Positions 32,769 through 44,156 of a DNA stretch of 64,000 bases are shown in pieces. The notes below the pieces were generated by a model. The model did no database searches, was not told the DNA's origin, and saw nothing but the letters and a program-made list of their open reading frames with translations. Source of the stretch: Promicromonospora sukumoe (lineage in GTDB: Bacteria > Actinomycetota > Actinomycetes > Actinomycetales > Cellulomonadaceae); NCBI RefSeq assembly GCF_014137995.1, contig NZ_JACGWV010000003.1:248001-312000 (forward strand), in the 5' to 3' direction. The position numbers and the translations under genes are program-made. The number at the start of each line of letters is the position of its first letter. The stretch's first letter is position 1.

Positions 32769-33386
32769 TCAGGACTCCTTGAGGGCGATGGTCTCGACCA
32801 TGTTCGCCACCTTCTCGAAGCTGTCCGCGGCGTTCTCGAGGACCTCCACGATCTCCTTCAGCTTCATGAGCTGGACCGGGTCGCCGGCGAGGTCGTCGAA
32901 GAGCTGGGCGATGAGCTTGCGGTGCAGCTTGTCCGCCTGGTTCTCCAGGCGGTTCACCTCGACCCAGTAGTCGGCGAGCTTGTCCATCGAGCGCAGGCGC
33001 GGCATGGCTTCCGCCGTCAGCTCCGCGCACCGCTGGAGCACCTGGACCTGGTCCGAGACGCGGTCCGGCAGGCCCTCGACCTTGTAGAGGACGATCAGGT
33101 CGGCGGCCTCGTCCATCTCGTCCATGCAGTCGTCCAGCGCCGAGGCCAGGCTGGAGATGTCCTCGCGGTCGAACGGGGTCACGAAGGTCTGGTTGAGGCG
33201 CCGCATGATCGAGTGCGTCGCGTCGTCGGCGAGGTGCTCGACGTCGTGCATCTCGTCGGCCAGCTTCTCGCGGCCCGCCTTGTCCGCTCCGAGCAGCTCC
33301 GCCAACAGGGACGAGCCCCGGACGAGGTGCTGGGCCAGGGCGGCGAGTAGATCGAAGTACGTGGTGTCGCGCGGAGTAAGGCGCAC
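32769..33386 (-). CDS. DUF47 family PhoU-like Pit accessory protein
   Basis: A 205-residue all-helical protein. DAxxGREKLADEMHDVEHLAD-type helices (AGREKLADEMHDVEHLADDA) and TPFDREDISSLASALDDCMDEMD carry the E/DxxxD metal-binding patterns of PhoU-like proteins. It is thought to regulate or stabilise Pit. It is the first gene of the DUF47-pit operon and starts at GTG 33386. Confidence 0.93.
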   Translation of the reverse strand: MRLTPRDTTYFDLLAALAQHLVRGSSLLAELLGADKAGREKLADEMHDVEHLADDATHSIMRRLNQTFVTPFDREDISSLASALDDCMDEMDEAADLIVLYKVEGLPDRVSDQVQVLQRCAELTAEAMPRLRSMDKLADYWVEVNRLENQADKLHRKLIAQLFDDLAGDPVQLMKLKEIVEVLENAADSFEKVANMVETIALKES

Positions 33387-33724
33387 GAAGGCTCCCGTTC
33401 TGAGGGCTCTGGAACCTGCTCAGCGTAGAGCCGTTGCCGACTATCGCCAATTTGCAAGATCATGCTTTGGCAACTCGTGACACACGGCACAGGACCGTCA
33501 GCGGGGGCGCCGCCGACCGCGTCGTCGGCCGGGGAGCGGGAGAAGAAGGCGACGCCGAACCGGGAGCGCCTCTCGGCGCGGGGCCGCTCGAAGCGGCTTG
33601 AGATGGAGCCCGGGGCTACCGCAGCCCGGCGTCGCCTGCACCATCCTAGTCATGCGTGCGGATCTGCCAAGGGGGTCGGACGTCACAGGGCACACCCGCG
33701 CGAAGTGCTTGACAGCGTCGGCGA
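33387..33724. other. Upstream region of the DUF47-pit operon
   Basis: This 338-base stretch lies between the DUF47 start and the stop of the next minus-strand gene. It is AT-richer around 33440-33475 and presumably holds the DUF47-pit promoter, but I cannot fix a -35/-10 pair. No PHO-box-like direct repeats or coding sequence are convincing. Confidence 0.35.
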
Positions 33725-34360
33725 CTACTCCAGGGAGCCGGTTCTCCACAGGTCACCGGCCCGTTCCAGCTCTTCCGCGGTGCGCAGCAACGAGCTCGCG
33801 CCCCGGGTCATCCGGGTGGCGCCGGTGGGGTCGGCGACCTCGCGGGAGTCGGCGTCGAACGCCGCCCCGGTCGACAGGATGCGGCAGAACGCGCCGGCCC
33901 GTTCGAGCGCGACGGCGAGGTCGCCGGTGAAGACGCCGGACAGCACGGCGTCGGCCAGTATCCGCAGGTCACCGGGTTCCGGCGGGCTCGGGACGCCCGC
34001 GACGGCCTCCTGGACGGGGGCGGCTTCCACACCGAGTCGATACCTGAGCATGACGGTCGGCAGGTCCCGTCGGACCCACTCGCGCAGCACGTACAGGCGC
34101 CAGAGGGCGCCGGGAAGGGACACGGGTGCGGCGTCGGCCCACAGGCCGGCGACGGTGTCGAGGCCCTCGTTCTCGACGAGGTGGATGAGCCGCTCCACGA
34201 CGGCGGGGTCCTCCGTGGTCCGGGCACGGTCCACGAGGGCCCTGGCCGTTGCGTGCGCGATCTCGTCGCGCAGGGCAGGGTCGGCCTCTCCGGGAAGCGC
34301 GTCGGCGTCCCGGGGGTCCAGCATGGCCGGCCGTCTCGGCGGTCGTTGGTCGCTGCTCAT
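33725..34360 (-). CDS. Unrecognised 211-residue helical protein
   Basis: A soluble, largely helical protein with no signal peptide or membrane segment. Segments of note are EDPAVVERLIHLVENEGLDT, LWADAAPVSLPGALWRLYVL, and LRILADAVLSGVFTGDLAVA. The composition is consistent with real coding sequence (acidic N-terminus, regular helices), and an ATG starts it. I do not recognise the family. It stands alone between the DUF47-pit operon and the NUDIX/ppk1 pair on the same strand. Confidence 0.65.
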   Translation of the reverse strand: MSSDQRPPRRPAMLDPRDADALPGEADPALRDEIAHATARALVDRARTTEDPAVVERLIHLVENEGLDTVAGLWADAAPVSLPGALWRLYVLREWVRRDLPTVMLRYRLGVEAAPVQEAVAGVPSPPEPGDLRILADAVLSGVFTGDLAVALERAGAFCRILSTGAAFDADSREVADPTGATRMTRGASSLLRTAEELERAGDLWRTGSLE

Positions 34361-34418
34361 GGTGTCCGATAGTGCGCCGAAATGGAACGTGTGTCCACCA
34401 CGGTCCAGGTTGATCGCG

Positions 34419-35432
34419 TCACCAGACCTGCGGACTCACCTTCTCGGTGGCCACGACCCGCGGGCCCGTGGACGTGTCCGCGACGTGCGCGACGAGCGCC
34501 TCACCGGGTTCGAGGAACGGGTCCTGGCGGGGCAGGCCCGCGGCCACCGTGGCCGTCGCGTGCTGCGCCAGCACGTCCAGCACGGTGGGCAGCACTGGGC
34601 GGTGGGTGCAGATCACCGAGGACTCCGACGTCTCCTCCAGGAGCACGCCCACCGTCGCGGCGACGCGGGACGGCGACCGCTCGTGCTGGGCCTCGGTGAG
34701 GTACTCGCTGTAGCTCGGCCGCAGGTTCGCCGCCCGCACGTACGGGTCGATGGTCGTGGCGCAGCGTTCCCACCGCGAGCTGATCACGTGCTCGACGCCG
34801 TACGCGGCCAGCACCGGCACCAGCGCGGCGGCCTGCCCGTGCCCGAGGGGGGTGAGCGGCCGGTCGCGCTCCGAGCCGTGCCACGAGGTGCGGGAGACGG
34901 CCCGGCCGTGCCGGGCGATGACCAGCGTGCGGGTGTCGAGCAGACCCTCGGCCTCGGCGGCCAGCAGGGCGTTCAGCGGCCCGCGGTCGGAGACCCGGGT
35001 GAGGCGGGCCACGGCGTCGTCCGCGTCCAGCCACTCCACCCTGTCCACCTCCTCGCGGTCGAGCGGGGCCACGGGCGCCCGCGCCGCGAGCCCGGCCGTG
35101 TCCCGGCCGCGCCGGGCGCGGCGCGACGCCCAGTAGTGCACGCGCTTCACGCCGCCCTCCGGCGTCAGGTACTGCAGGCCGGGCAGGGGGCGGCCGAGCA
35201 CGATCTCCTTGCCCGTCTCCTCGCCGACCTCGCGGATCGCGGCGTTCTGGAACGTCTCCCCGTTCTCGAGCTTGCCCTTGGGCCAGGACCAGTCGTCGTA
35301 GCGGGGCCGGTGCACCAGCTGTACCTGCACCTTGCCGGCCCGACGACGCCACACCACGCCGCCCGCGGTCATCACGACAGGGGTGTGCGCGCCCGACGGC
35401 GGCGAGGTCGCCGTCGTCGGCTCGGTGCCCAC
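34419..35432 (-). CDS. NUDIX hydrolase/histidine phosphatase fusion, MutT1-like
   Basis: A 337-residue two-domain enzyme. The NUDIX domain (about 20-165) has the complete Nudix box GKLENGETFQNAAIREVGEE followed by TGKEI. The histidine-phosphatase domain (about 175-320) has the RHG motif VIARHGRAV, and downstream TPLGHGQAAAL and ICTHRPVLP supply the second catalytic His region. Mycobacterial MutT1 with this architecture hydrolyses 8-oxo-(d)GTP and diadenosine polyphosphates. The gene lies 17 bases after ppk1, an arrangement conserved in Actinobacteria. GTG 35432 is chosen for spacing to GGAGG; GTG 35435 is equally in frame. Confidence 0.9.
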   Translation of the reverse strand: MGTEPTTATSPPSGAHTPVVMTAGGVVWRRRAGKVQVQLVHRPRYDDWSWPKGKLENGETFQNAAIREVGEETGKEIVLGRPLPGLQYLTPEGGVKRVHYWASRRARRGRDTAGLAARAPVAPLDREEVDRVEWLDADDAVARLTRVSDRGPLNALLAAEAEGLLDTRTLVIARHGRAVSRTSWHGSERDRPLTPLGHGQAAALVPVLAAYGVEHVISSRWERCATTIDPYVRAANLRPSYSEYLTEAQHERSPSRVAATVGVLLEETSESSVICTHRPVLPTVLDVLAQHATATVAAGLPRQDPFLEPGEALVAHVADTSTGPRVVATEKVSPQVW

Positions 35433-35449
35433 CACCGACCTCCGCCCGG

Positions 35450-37987
35450 TCACCGGACGGGCTCGAGCCGGCGCCGCTGCCGCTGGATCAGGACCGCCTG
35501 CAGGTCGCGGAGGCCGTTGCCCTCCGAGCCCGACGACGGGCGCTCCCACCGGCCGTCCGGCAGCAGGTGCCAGGACGCCGTCGTGTCCGCCATCGACTCG
35601 TCCAGCAGCCCCAGGATCTCGCCCACGTGGGTCGGGTCGGAGATCCGGATCAGGGTCTCGACCCGGCGGTCGAGGTTGCGGTGCATCAGGTCGGCCGACC
35701 CGATGAACACCTCGGGACCGGACTCCGGGCCCTCGCCGAGGGCGGGACCCACCGAGTTGGCGAACGCGAAGAGGCGCGAGTGCTCCAGGAACCGGCCCAG
35801 GATGGACCGCACGCGGATGTTCTCGCTCAGGCCCGGCACCCCGACCCGGATGGCGCAGATGCCGCGCACCACGAGGTCGACCTTCACACCGGCCTGGGAG
35901 GCGCGGTACAGGGCGTCGACGACGGTCTCGTCGACCACCGAGTTGATCTTCATCTTGACCCACGCCTCGTGCCCGGCGCGGGCGGCGGCCGCCTCGCGCT
36001 CGATGCGCTCGACCAGGCCGGAGCGCACGGCGCGGGGCGCCACGAGCAGACGGTGGAAGGTCGACTTCGGGGCGTACCCGGAGAGCTGGTTGAACAGGCG
36101 CGTCAGGTCCTGGCCCACGTCGGGGTCGCAGGTCAGCAGGCCGTGGTCCGTGTAGAGCCGCGCCGTCTTGGGGTGGTAGTTGCCCGTGCCGACGTGGCAG
36201 TAGCGCAGCAGGGAGCCGTCCGGCTCCTGGCGCACCACGAGCGAGAGCTTGCAGTGCGTCTTGAGGCCCACGATGCCGTACACGACGTGCACGCCCGCCT
36301 CCTCGAGCTTGCGCGCCCAGGAGATGTTGGCCTCCTCGTCGAACCGCGCCTTGATCTCGACCAGGGCGAGCACCTGCTTGCCCGCCTCGGCGGCGTCGAT
36401 CAGCGCGTCCACGATGGGCGAGTCGCCCGACGTCCGGTACAGCGTCTGCTTGATCGCCAGCACGTTCGGGTCGGCCGCCGCCTGCTCCAGGAACGTCTGC
36501 ACGCTCGTGGAGAAGCTGTCGTACGGGTGGTGCAGCAGGATGTCCCGGCGCCGGATCGCGGCGAAGACGTCGGTCGGCTTGGAGCTCTCCACCTCCGCGA
36601 GGTGCCGGTGCGTGGACGGCACGAACGGCGGGTAGTGCAGGGAGGTCAGGTCGAGGTCCGCGATGAGGTTGAGGCCCGTGAGGTCCAGCAGCGCGGGGAG
36701 TTCGTAGACCTCCTCCTCCTTGACGCCCAGCTCGCGCACGATCAGGTCCCGGATGCGTGGGCTGATGTCCTTCGCGATCTCCAGCCGCACCGGCGGCCCG
36801 AACCGGCGCCGCAGCAGCTCCTTCTCCATCGCCTGGAGCAGGTTCTCGGCGTCATCCTCCTCCACGTCCACGTCCTCGTTGCGGGTCACGCGGAACGTGT
36901 GGCTGTCCCGCACCTCCATCCCGGGGAACAGGTAGTCGAGGTGCTGGGCGATGACCTCCTCCAGCGGCACGAACGAGAGCGGGCCCCGCTGCGGGTCGGC
37001 CTTCTTGGTGCCGGGGCGGCGCGGCTTGCCCGACGCGTCCACCGCGATGAAGCGCGGCAGCAGCGGCGGGACCTTGACGCGCGCGAAGTGCTCCTTGCCC
37101 GTCGCCGGGTTGGCCACCACCACCGCGAGGTTGAGCGACAGCCCCGAGATGTAGGGGAACGGGTGCGCCGGGTCCACGGCCAGCGGCGTCAGGACGGGGA
37201 AGATCTGCTTGCGGAAGAACTTGTGCAGCCGCTCCTGCTCCTTGGTGTCCAGCTCGCCCCAGTGCACCAGCGTGATGCCCTCGGAGGCCAGCGCCGGCTG
37301 CACCTCGTCCTCGAACACGCGCGCGTGCCGGGTCATCAGGTCGTGCGCACCCTCGGAGATCGCGGACAGCGCCTGGCGCGGGCTGAGCCCCGAGGCGCTC
37401 GTCACCGCGATACCCGTCGCGATGCGGCGCTGCAGGCCGGCCACCCGCACCATGAAGAACTCGTCCAGGTTGGACGCGAAGATCGCCAGGAACCGCACGC
37501 GCTCCAGCAGCGGGATGCGGGGGTCCTCCGCGAGCTCCAGCACCCGCTGGTTGAACGCCAGCCAGCTGAGCTCCCGGTCCGCGAACCGGTCGACCGGCAG
37601 CGGCTCGCCCAGCAGCGGGTCGAGCACGCTCGTGCCGCCGGGGTTCTCCGCGATGTGCTCCGCGATGTGCGCGGCCAGGCTCGGGTCCAGCGAGTGCGGC
37701 GCCAGGATGTCCTCCGCGGCGGCCCCGGCAGTCTTCGGCAGCGCCGGCTTGGGCAGGGCGGGCTTCTGCGGGACCGACTTCGGGGCCGGCTTGGAGGAGC
37801 TCTCGACGACGGCGGGCACGCCGTCGGTCGCCTTGTCGGTCGCCTTGTCCGCCGGGGCGGGCACGGGATCGGCCTCCCCGTTCGTCGACTCCGCGGGTGC
37901 CGTACGGGGGCTCTGCTTCATGAATCGGCCGTTCTTGTCCCGGGTCCTGGCGATGGCGTTCCCAGCGCTGTCCTTCATGTGGTTCAT
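35450..37987 (-). CDS. ppk1: Polyphosphate kinase Ppk1
   Basis: Polymerises the terminal phosphate of ATP into polyphosphate. The 845-residue protein has a disordered N-terminal extension of about 120 residues (Pro/Ala/Lys-rich, with [10 protein letters not shown]) before the conserved core, which begins [19 protein letters not shown]. The catalytic region contains [13 protein letters not shown], with the His that becomes phosphorylated, and [20 protein letters not shown]. The end shows [17 protein letters not shown]. It is cotranscribed with the MutT1-like gene, and phosphate uptake genes lie 2 kb away. Confidence 0.96.
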   Translation of the reverse strand: MNHMKDSAGNAIARTRDKNGRFMKQSPRTAPAESTNGEADPVPAPADKATDKATDGVPAVVESSSKPAPKSVPQKPALPKPALPKTAGAAAEDILAPHSLDPSLAAHIAEHIAENPGGTSVLDPLLGEPLPVDRFADRELSWLAFNQRVLELAEDPRIPLLERVRFLAIFASNLDEFFMVRVAGLQRRIATGIAVTSASGLSPRQALSAISEGAHDLMTRHARVFEDEVQPALASEGITLVHWGELDTKEQERLHKFFRKQIFPVLTPLAVDPAHPFPYISGLSLNLAVVVANPATGKEHFARVKVPPLLPRFIAVDASGKPRRPGTKKADPQRGPLSFVPLEEVIAQHLDYLFPGMEVRDSHTFRVTRNEDVDVEEDDAENLLQAMEKELLRRRFGPPVRLEIAKDISPRIRDLIVRELGVKEEEVYELPALLDLTGLNLIADLDLTSLHYPPFVPSTHRHLAEVESSKPTDVFAAIRRRDILLHHPYDSFSTSVQTFLEQAAADPNVLAIKQTLYRTSGDSPIVDALIDAAEAGKQVLALVEIKARFDEEANISWARKLEEAGVHVVYGIVGLKTHCKLSLVVRQEPDGSLLRYCHVGTGNYHPKTARLYTDHGLLTCDPDVGQDLTRLFNQLSGYAPKSTFHRLLVAPRAVRSGLVERIEREAAAARAGHEAWVKMKINSVVDETVVDALYRASQAGVKVDLVVRGICAIRVGVPGLSENIRVRSILGRFLEHSRLFAFANSVGPALGEGPESGPEVFIGSADLMHRNLDRRVETLIRISDPTHVGEILGLLDESMADTTASWHLLPDGRWERPSSGSEGNGLRDLQAVLIQRQRRRLEPVR

Positions 37988-38035
37988 GGTGTCACCGTTC
38001 GGTACACAGTGGGTGACGCTCTCGGAGAGCGCCCG

Positions 38036-39052
38036 TCACGGGCGGGCGTACTGCACGTGTACAGCAGCCCGTGTGAAGCCCGCGCGCTCGTACGTGGCCA
38101 GGGCGGCCGTGTTGTCGCCCTCCACGTACAGCACGGCACGCGTGGCTCCGTTCTGCGCGAGGTGCGCCAGCCCGACCGTCGTCATCAGCCGGCCGAACCC
38201 CTCGCCCTGGTGGTCCGGGTCGACGCCGAGGGCGTAGATCTCGCCGTCGCGCGCGTCGTCCGGCTGGCCCGGCTCCGTCTTGGTCCACTGGAACGCGACG
38301 GGGTCGGGGTCGGTCGCTGTGCCCTCGGGGGCGACGTCGGGCGTCCCGTCGGGGGCTGAGTCCGGGACCAGGAGGAAGAAGCCCTCCGGGTCGAACCACG
38401 GCTCGGCCTGCCGGGCGCGCAGGTCGTCGAGCGACATCCGGCCCTGCTCCGGGTGGGTGGCGAAGGCGCGCGCGTTGACGCGGAGCCAGGCCGCGTCGTC
38501 GGCCCCGGGGCGGAAGGTGCGCAGGCGGTAGCCGGCGGGTGCCTCCGGCGGCGACGCTGCGGTGGGCGTGCCACCGTCCGCGGCGTCGTCGGCGGCCAGG
38601 GGCCGGGCCAGGAAGAGCAGCTCGCGCACCGGGCGCAGGCCCGAAGCCCGCGCGAACTCCCGGGCGATCTCCAGGTCGCCGTGCGCCCAGACCCGCAGCT
38701 GCTTGCCGTGCTGGCCCGGCTCGCCCGAGCGGGACGGCAGCGTGGCGTCCCGCTCCGCCGTCCGCAGCAGCACCCGGCCGCGGCCGTTCCTGCGGTGGTC
38801 GGGGTGCACCACCAGCTCGGCGCTCGCGGTCTCGCCGGAGCGGTCGATCTGTACGTACCCGACCGTGCTGCCCGACGTCGTGTGCGCCACGACGTGCGTG
38901 ATCCACTCCGCGTCCGTGCCCAGGTTGAGCAGGGGCTGTTCGGACAGCGGGGCGACGCCGTCGTGCGCCTCCGCGGCCGCGGCCAGGTCTCGGACGGCCT
39001 GCTGGGCGTCGGCGTCGAGCGGGCCGATCTCGATGGGGGCAGCGATACGCAT
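38036..39052 (-). CDS. mshD: Mycothiol synthase MshD
   Basis: Acetylates the cysteine amine of Cys-GlcN-Ins to complete mycothiol, the main thiol of Actinobacteria. The 338-residue protein has two tandem GNAT domains. The N-terminal one shows [18 protein letters not shown]; the C-terminal, active one shows [19 protein letters not shown] and [19 protein letters not shown], which are typical of MshD. ATG 39052 gives the usual N-terminus. Mycothiol genes are confined to Actinobacteria and support the host assignment. Confidence 0.93.
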   Translation of the reverse strand: MRIAAPIEIGPLDADAQQAVRDLAAAAEAHDGVAPLSEQPLLNLGTDAEWITHVVAHTTSGSTVGYVQIDRSGETASAELVVHPDHRRNGRGRVLLRTAERDATLPSRSGEPGQHGKQLRVWAHGDLEIAREFARASGLRPVRELLFLARPLAADDAADGGTPTAASPPEAPAGYRLRTFRPGADDAAWLRVNARAFATHPEQGRMSLDDLRARQAEPWFDPEGFFLLVPDSAPDGTPDVAPEGTATDPDPVAFQWTKTEPGQPDDARDGEIYALGVDPDHQGEGFGRLMTTVGLAHLAQNGATRAVLYVEGDNTAALATYERAGFTRAAVHVQYARP

Positions 39053-39071
39053 GCGTTCATCTTCTCCCGCC

Positions 39072-39111
39072 GGTCGAGCTTGTCGAGACCGGGGCCTCGA
39101 CAAGCTCGACC
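39072..39111. repeat. Palindromic element with GGTCGAGCTTGTCGAG arms
   Basis: Perfect 16-bp arms at 39072-39087 and 39096-39111 enclose an eight-base loop, between acs and mshD. The arm core TCGAGCTTGTCGA is a common intergenic palindrome in Micrococcales genomes. It may act as a terminator for acs, and copies elsewhere in the genome would mark it as a repeat family. Confidence 0.65.
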
Positions 39112-39142
39112 TGCGGCCGGGCAGGATGCCCGAGCGAGGCGG

Positions 39143-41173
<2,031 letters not shown>

Positions 41174-41249
41174 GGTGACCTCCGGTGCGCGTCTTCGCGT
41201 TCGTACGGGCAGGTGCTTGGTGCTGCCTTGACGTTGTCTCTGGTCGGTG

Positions 41250-41292
41250 AGTGTAGTCCCGGACGGTGACACCCCTCACAAACCGGTGTCAC
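41250..41292 (-). promoter_or_regulatory. acs promoter region with an inverted-repeat operator
   Basis: TACACT on the minus strand (41255-41250) is a plausible -10 box about 80 bases before the acs start. The perfect 8-bp inverted repeat GTGACACC/GGTGTCAC (41266-41273 with 41285-41292, spacer 11) covers the -35 region and also lies about 60 bases upstream of the divergent flavin oxidoreductase gene, so one regulator could control both. Confidence 0.45.
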
Positions 41293-41354
41293 TTCCTGAG
41301 ACGTCGTGCGGCAGCCCCGGAATTGCCCGGCGAGCGGCCACGTTAGGGCCTGGC

Positions 41355-42446
41355 GTGAGCCTCCTCTTCGAACCGATCACCCTGCGCGGCCTGACGCTGC
41401 CCAACCGTGCCTGGCTGGCGCCGATGTGCGAGTACTCGGCCGAGGACGGGATGCCGAACGACTGGCACCTGGTCCACCTCGGCGCCCGGGCCGCCGGCGG
41501 GTTCGGGCTCGTGCTGACCGAGGCCACCGCCGTCGTCCCGGAGGGCCGGATCTCGCCGCAGGACACCGGCATCTGGAACGACGAGCAGACCGCGGCGTGG
41601 AAGCGGATCGTCGACTTCGTGCACGCGCGCGGGGCGAAGATCGGCATCCAGCTCGCGCACGCGGGGCGCAAGGCGTCGACCTTCCGGCCGTGGGCCGAGG
41701 AGCAGGGCAGCGTGCCCTTCGCCGACGGCGGCTGGGCGACCGTCGGGCCGTCCGCGGTCCCGTACCCGGGCTTCGCGACCCCCGCGGAGATGACCCCCGA
41801 GCAGGTGGCGGACGTACCCGAGCAGTTCGCGGCGGCCGCGCGCCGGGCCCGCGAGGCCGGGTTCGACACGGTCGAGATGCACGCGGCCCACGGGTACCTG
41901 CTGCACCAGTTCCTCTCGCCGGTCGCCAACTCCCGGACCGACGGGTACGGCGGGTCGGCGGAGGCGCGCTCGCGGCTCGTCGAGGAGACGGTGGCTGCCG
42001 TGCGGTCCGCGTGGCCCGAGGACCTGCCCGTGCTGGTCCGGCTGTCCGCGACCGACTGGCTGGAGGGCGGGCTCGGCGTGGACGACGTCGCGGCCGTGGC
42101 AGGCCGCCTCGGCCCCCTCGGTGCCGACCTGGTCGACGTGTCGACCGGTGGCGTGGCGCCGGCGTCGATCGCCGTCGGGCCCGGCTACCAGGTGCCGCAC
42201 GCGCGCCGCGTGCGCGAGGTGTCGGGCCTGCCCGTGAGCGCGGTCGGGCTCATCAGCGAGCCGGTCCAGGCCGAGCAGATCCTCGTGGAGGGGTCGGCGG
42301 ACGCCGTCATGCTGGGGCGCGAGGCGCTGCGTGACCCGCACTGGCCGCTGCGGGCGGCGCACGCGCTGGGCGAGAAGATCGGGACGGTTCCCGTGGACGC
42401 CGGCGTCGGGGTGCAGCCGCAGTACTCGCGGGCCCGGTGGCGGTGA
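41355..42446 (+). CDS. Old-yellow-enzyme family NADH:flavin oxidoreductase (YqjM-like)
   Basis: A 363-residue FMN enzyme that reduces activated C=C bonds. Visible: LRGLTLPNRAWLAPMCEYSA with the YqjM-type Cys, IQLAHAGRKAS, GFDTVEMHAAHGYLLHQFLS, RTDGYGGSAEARSRLVEETV, and VGLISEPVQAEQILVEGSAD for FMN phosphate binding. The physiological substrate is not known. The GTG at 41355 has no Shine-Dalgarno sequence, so the transcript may be leaderless. It diverges from acs. Confidence 0.93.
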   Translation: MSLLFEPITLRGLTLPNRAWLAPMCEYSAEDGMPNDWHLVHLGARAAGGFGLVLTEATAVVPEGRISPQDTGIWNDEQTAAWKRIVDFVHARGAKIGIQLAHAGRKASTFRPWAEEQGSVPFADGGWATVGPSAVPYPGFATPAEMTPEQVADVPEQFAAAARRAREAGFDTVEMHAAHGYLLHQFLSPVANSRTDGYGGSAEARSRLVEETVAAVRSAWPEDLPVLVRLSATDWLEGGLGVDDVAAVAGRLGPLGADLVDVSTGGVAPASIAVGPGYQVPHARRVREVSGLPVSAVGLISEPVQAEQILVEGSADAVMLGREALRDPHWPLRAAHALGEKIGTVPVDAGVGVQPQYSRARWR

Positions 42447-42809
42447 CTGGTGGCGGTGACTCGTGGTGCGGGGCTCCCGGCGGTGCGGTGAGCGGGAATC
42501 ACGGCTGACGACGTTTGAACGTCGGGAGAATGCCGGGTGTGGTGATTCTTTTCCGGCCGGCGTGCATTCCGCGAAACGATTCGCCGTGCGGCCGGGCTCC
42601 TCGCAATCTCCGTTCGCGATCCGGATGTGCGAGGGCCCGGCCACTGCGGTGGCGAGATCTCGGCCTACGAGTACGGAATCCGGGAGCATCCTCAAGCCGG
42701 GTTCCGCTCTCACCAGCTGGACGGGGTTGACCGTGTGCTTCGCTCGCCGTCGATCAGGCTGACGCCCTTTCGACCCCCTGCGCACTGTCCCTGCCGTCCT
42801 GAATTCTTG

Positions 42810-42827
42810 CTGTGAACACAATCACAG
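42810..42827. promoter_or_regulatory. CRP/GlxR-type binding site
   Basis: CTGTGA-ACACAA-TCACAG is a perfect palindrome matching the TGTGA-N6-TCACA consensus of cAMP-receptor proteins, including actinobacterial GlxR/Crp. No annotated start is within 200 bases, so its target is unclear. Confidence 0.5.
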
Positions 42828-42980
42828 TGCCTATCGCTTACAAAAGCAACCTGAGCGGAGGGATCTTCACAATTGCCAATTCCTGTCATGCGCCCAATTG
42901 CCGGGGAAAATCTTCGGCCTTGCCGATCCTTGACCTGAACCGGTCGCCGGGTTGGGGCGTGAGGTCGGCAGTTGGCATCG

Positions 42981-43044
42981 AGTTCGGCCCTCTGTCTTGA
43001 GATCGGCACATCGCTGTGCCGATCTCAAGACAGAGGGCCGAACT
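42981..43044. repeat. 30-bp perfect palindrome
   Basis: Arms 42981-43010 and 43015-43044 are perfectly complementary with a TCGC loop. It ends 23 bases from the stop of the HAD-IB gene, so it may end that transcript, but it is much longer than a normal terminator and unrelated to the other palindromes in the window. Confidence 0.75.
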
Positions 43045-43067
43045 GACGCAGGAACCTGCCTCAGGGG

Positions 43068-43901
43068 TCAGGCGCGGCGTCGGGAGCGGCGTCGGGCCGC
43101 GCGCCAGACCAGCCAGACGGTGACGCCCACCGCCACGGTGCCCACCACCGCGAGGAGCGGGAGCGGCTCGATGCGCGGGCGCAGCGCGATGGGGCGGGTG
43201 AACGCGAGGATGCCCCAGCCGGACTGCGCGGCGCGGCGCCGGAGCACCCGGTCCGGGTTGACCACGAAGGCGTGGCCGACGGCGGCCAGCATGGGCGCGT
43301 CCGTGATGGAGTCGGAGTAGGCGAAGCTCCCCGCGAGGTCGTAGTCCTCGCTCACCGCGAGGCGGCGCACTCCCACGGCCTTGTTGTCGCCGTAGTTGTA
43401 GAAGTCGATCTCGCCGGTGAACCGGCCGTCCTCGACCGTCATCTGCGTGGAGAGCACGTGGTCCGCGCCGAGCACCGCCGCGATCGGCTCGACCAGCACT
43501 GCGGCCGATGCCGACACCACCACCACGTCCCGCCCGGCCGCGTGGTGCTCCGCGATGAGCTCGACAGCCTCCGCGTAGACGTACGGGTCGATCAGCTCGT
43601 GCACCGTCTGGGTGACGATCTGCCGGACCTTCTCCACGTCCCAGCCCGTGACGAGCGACGACAGGTGCGCGCGCATGCGCTCGGTCTGGTCGGCGTCGGC
43701 GTTGCCGATCATGAAGACGAAGTGGGCGTAGGCGCTGCGCAGCACGTCGGCGTGCGACAGCAGCCCGCCCGCGAGGAACGGCCTGGAGAACGCCGCCGAC
43801 GAGCTCGTGGCGATGATCGTCTTGTCGAGGTCGAAGAACGCGGCCGTGCGCTGAGCGCGCGACGCCGGTCGAGAAGCGGTCTGGGGCACCTGCTCGGTCA
43901 C
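43068..43901 (-). CDS. HAD-IB family phosphatase with a C-terminal membrane helix
   Basis: A 277-residue SerB-like phosphatase. Motif I is AFFDLDKTIIATSS, the cap is helical, motif II is VVVSASAAVL, and motif IV is YSDSITDAPMLAAVG. Residues about 248-268 form one membrane helix followed by a basic RRRSRRRA tail. This family member is regularly found beside ssd and tad genes in Actinobacteria, as here. Its substrate is unknown; lysophospholipid-type phosphatases are related. The start is GTG 43901. It diverges from ssd. Confidence 0.88.
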   Translation of the reverse strand: MTEQVPQTASRPASRAQRTAAFFDLDKTIIATSSSAAFSRPFLAGGLLSHADVLRSAYAHFVFMIGNADADQTERMRAHLSSLVTGWDVEKVRQIVTQTVHELIDPYVYAEAVELIAEHHAAGRDVVVVSASAAVLVEPIAAVLGADHVLSTQMTVEDGRFTGEIDFYNYGDNKAVGVRRLAVSEDYDLAGSFAYSDSITDAPMLAAVGHAFVVNPDRVLRRRAAQSGWGILAFTRPIALRPRIEPLPLLAVVGTVAVGVTVWLVWRAARRRSRRRA

Positions 43902-44156
43902 CCGACGAGCCTAGCGGGGGCGGTCCGCCGGAGCGGGCCACTTCGACGTGTGTTCTTCCATCCGGATGAAACTCGTCCGCCCCCGGGACAGACCCTCCGC
44001 ACGGCAGCCAGGGCGTCCGAGCCCGACCACAGGCACCACTTTTGGTCGTTCGTGCACAGCGCCGCCGATGCGGCCGGCACGGCGTGGGTGCCGGCCTCCA
44101 ACCTGGTCACGGAGCCCGGGTGACGTACCCGGTGCGGGTCGGACAGGGGAGGCGTG

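Larger units (their letters stand above)
42447..43067. other. Gene-free, partly AT-rich region
   Basis: The 621 bases between the flavin oxidoreductase and the convergent HAD-IB gene hold no supported gene. The central part (about 42795-42905) is clearly richer in A and T than the surroundings. It contains a perfect CRP/GlxR-type site at 42810-42827 and a 30-bp perfect palindrome at 42981-43044. A small frame at 42812-43000 overlaps both and has no Shine-Dalgarno sequence. A small RNA is possible but not demonstrable. Confidence 0.4.

Noticed and set aside
35567..38359. A 930-codon plus-strand frame opposite ppk1
   Set aside because: Composition is that of an antisense shadow; ppk1 on the other strand has all catalytic motifs.
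42812..43000. A 62-codon frame starting inside the CRP-type site
   Set aside because: It has no Shine-Dalgarno sequence, begins within the operator-like palindrome and ends in the long hairpin. A small RNA remains possible.
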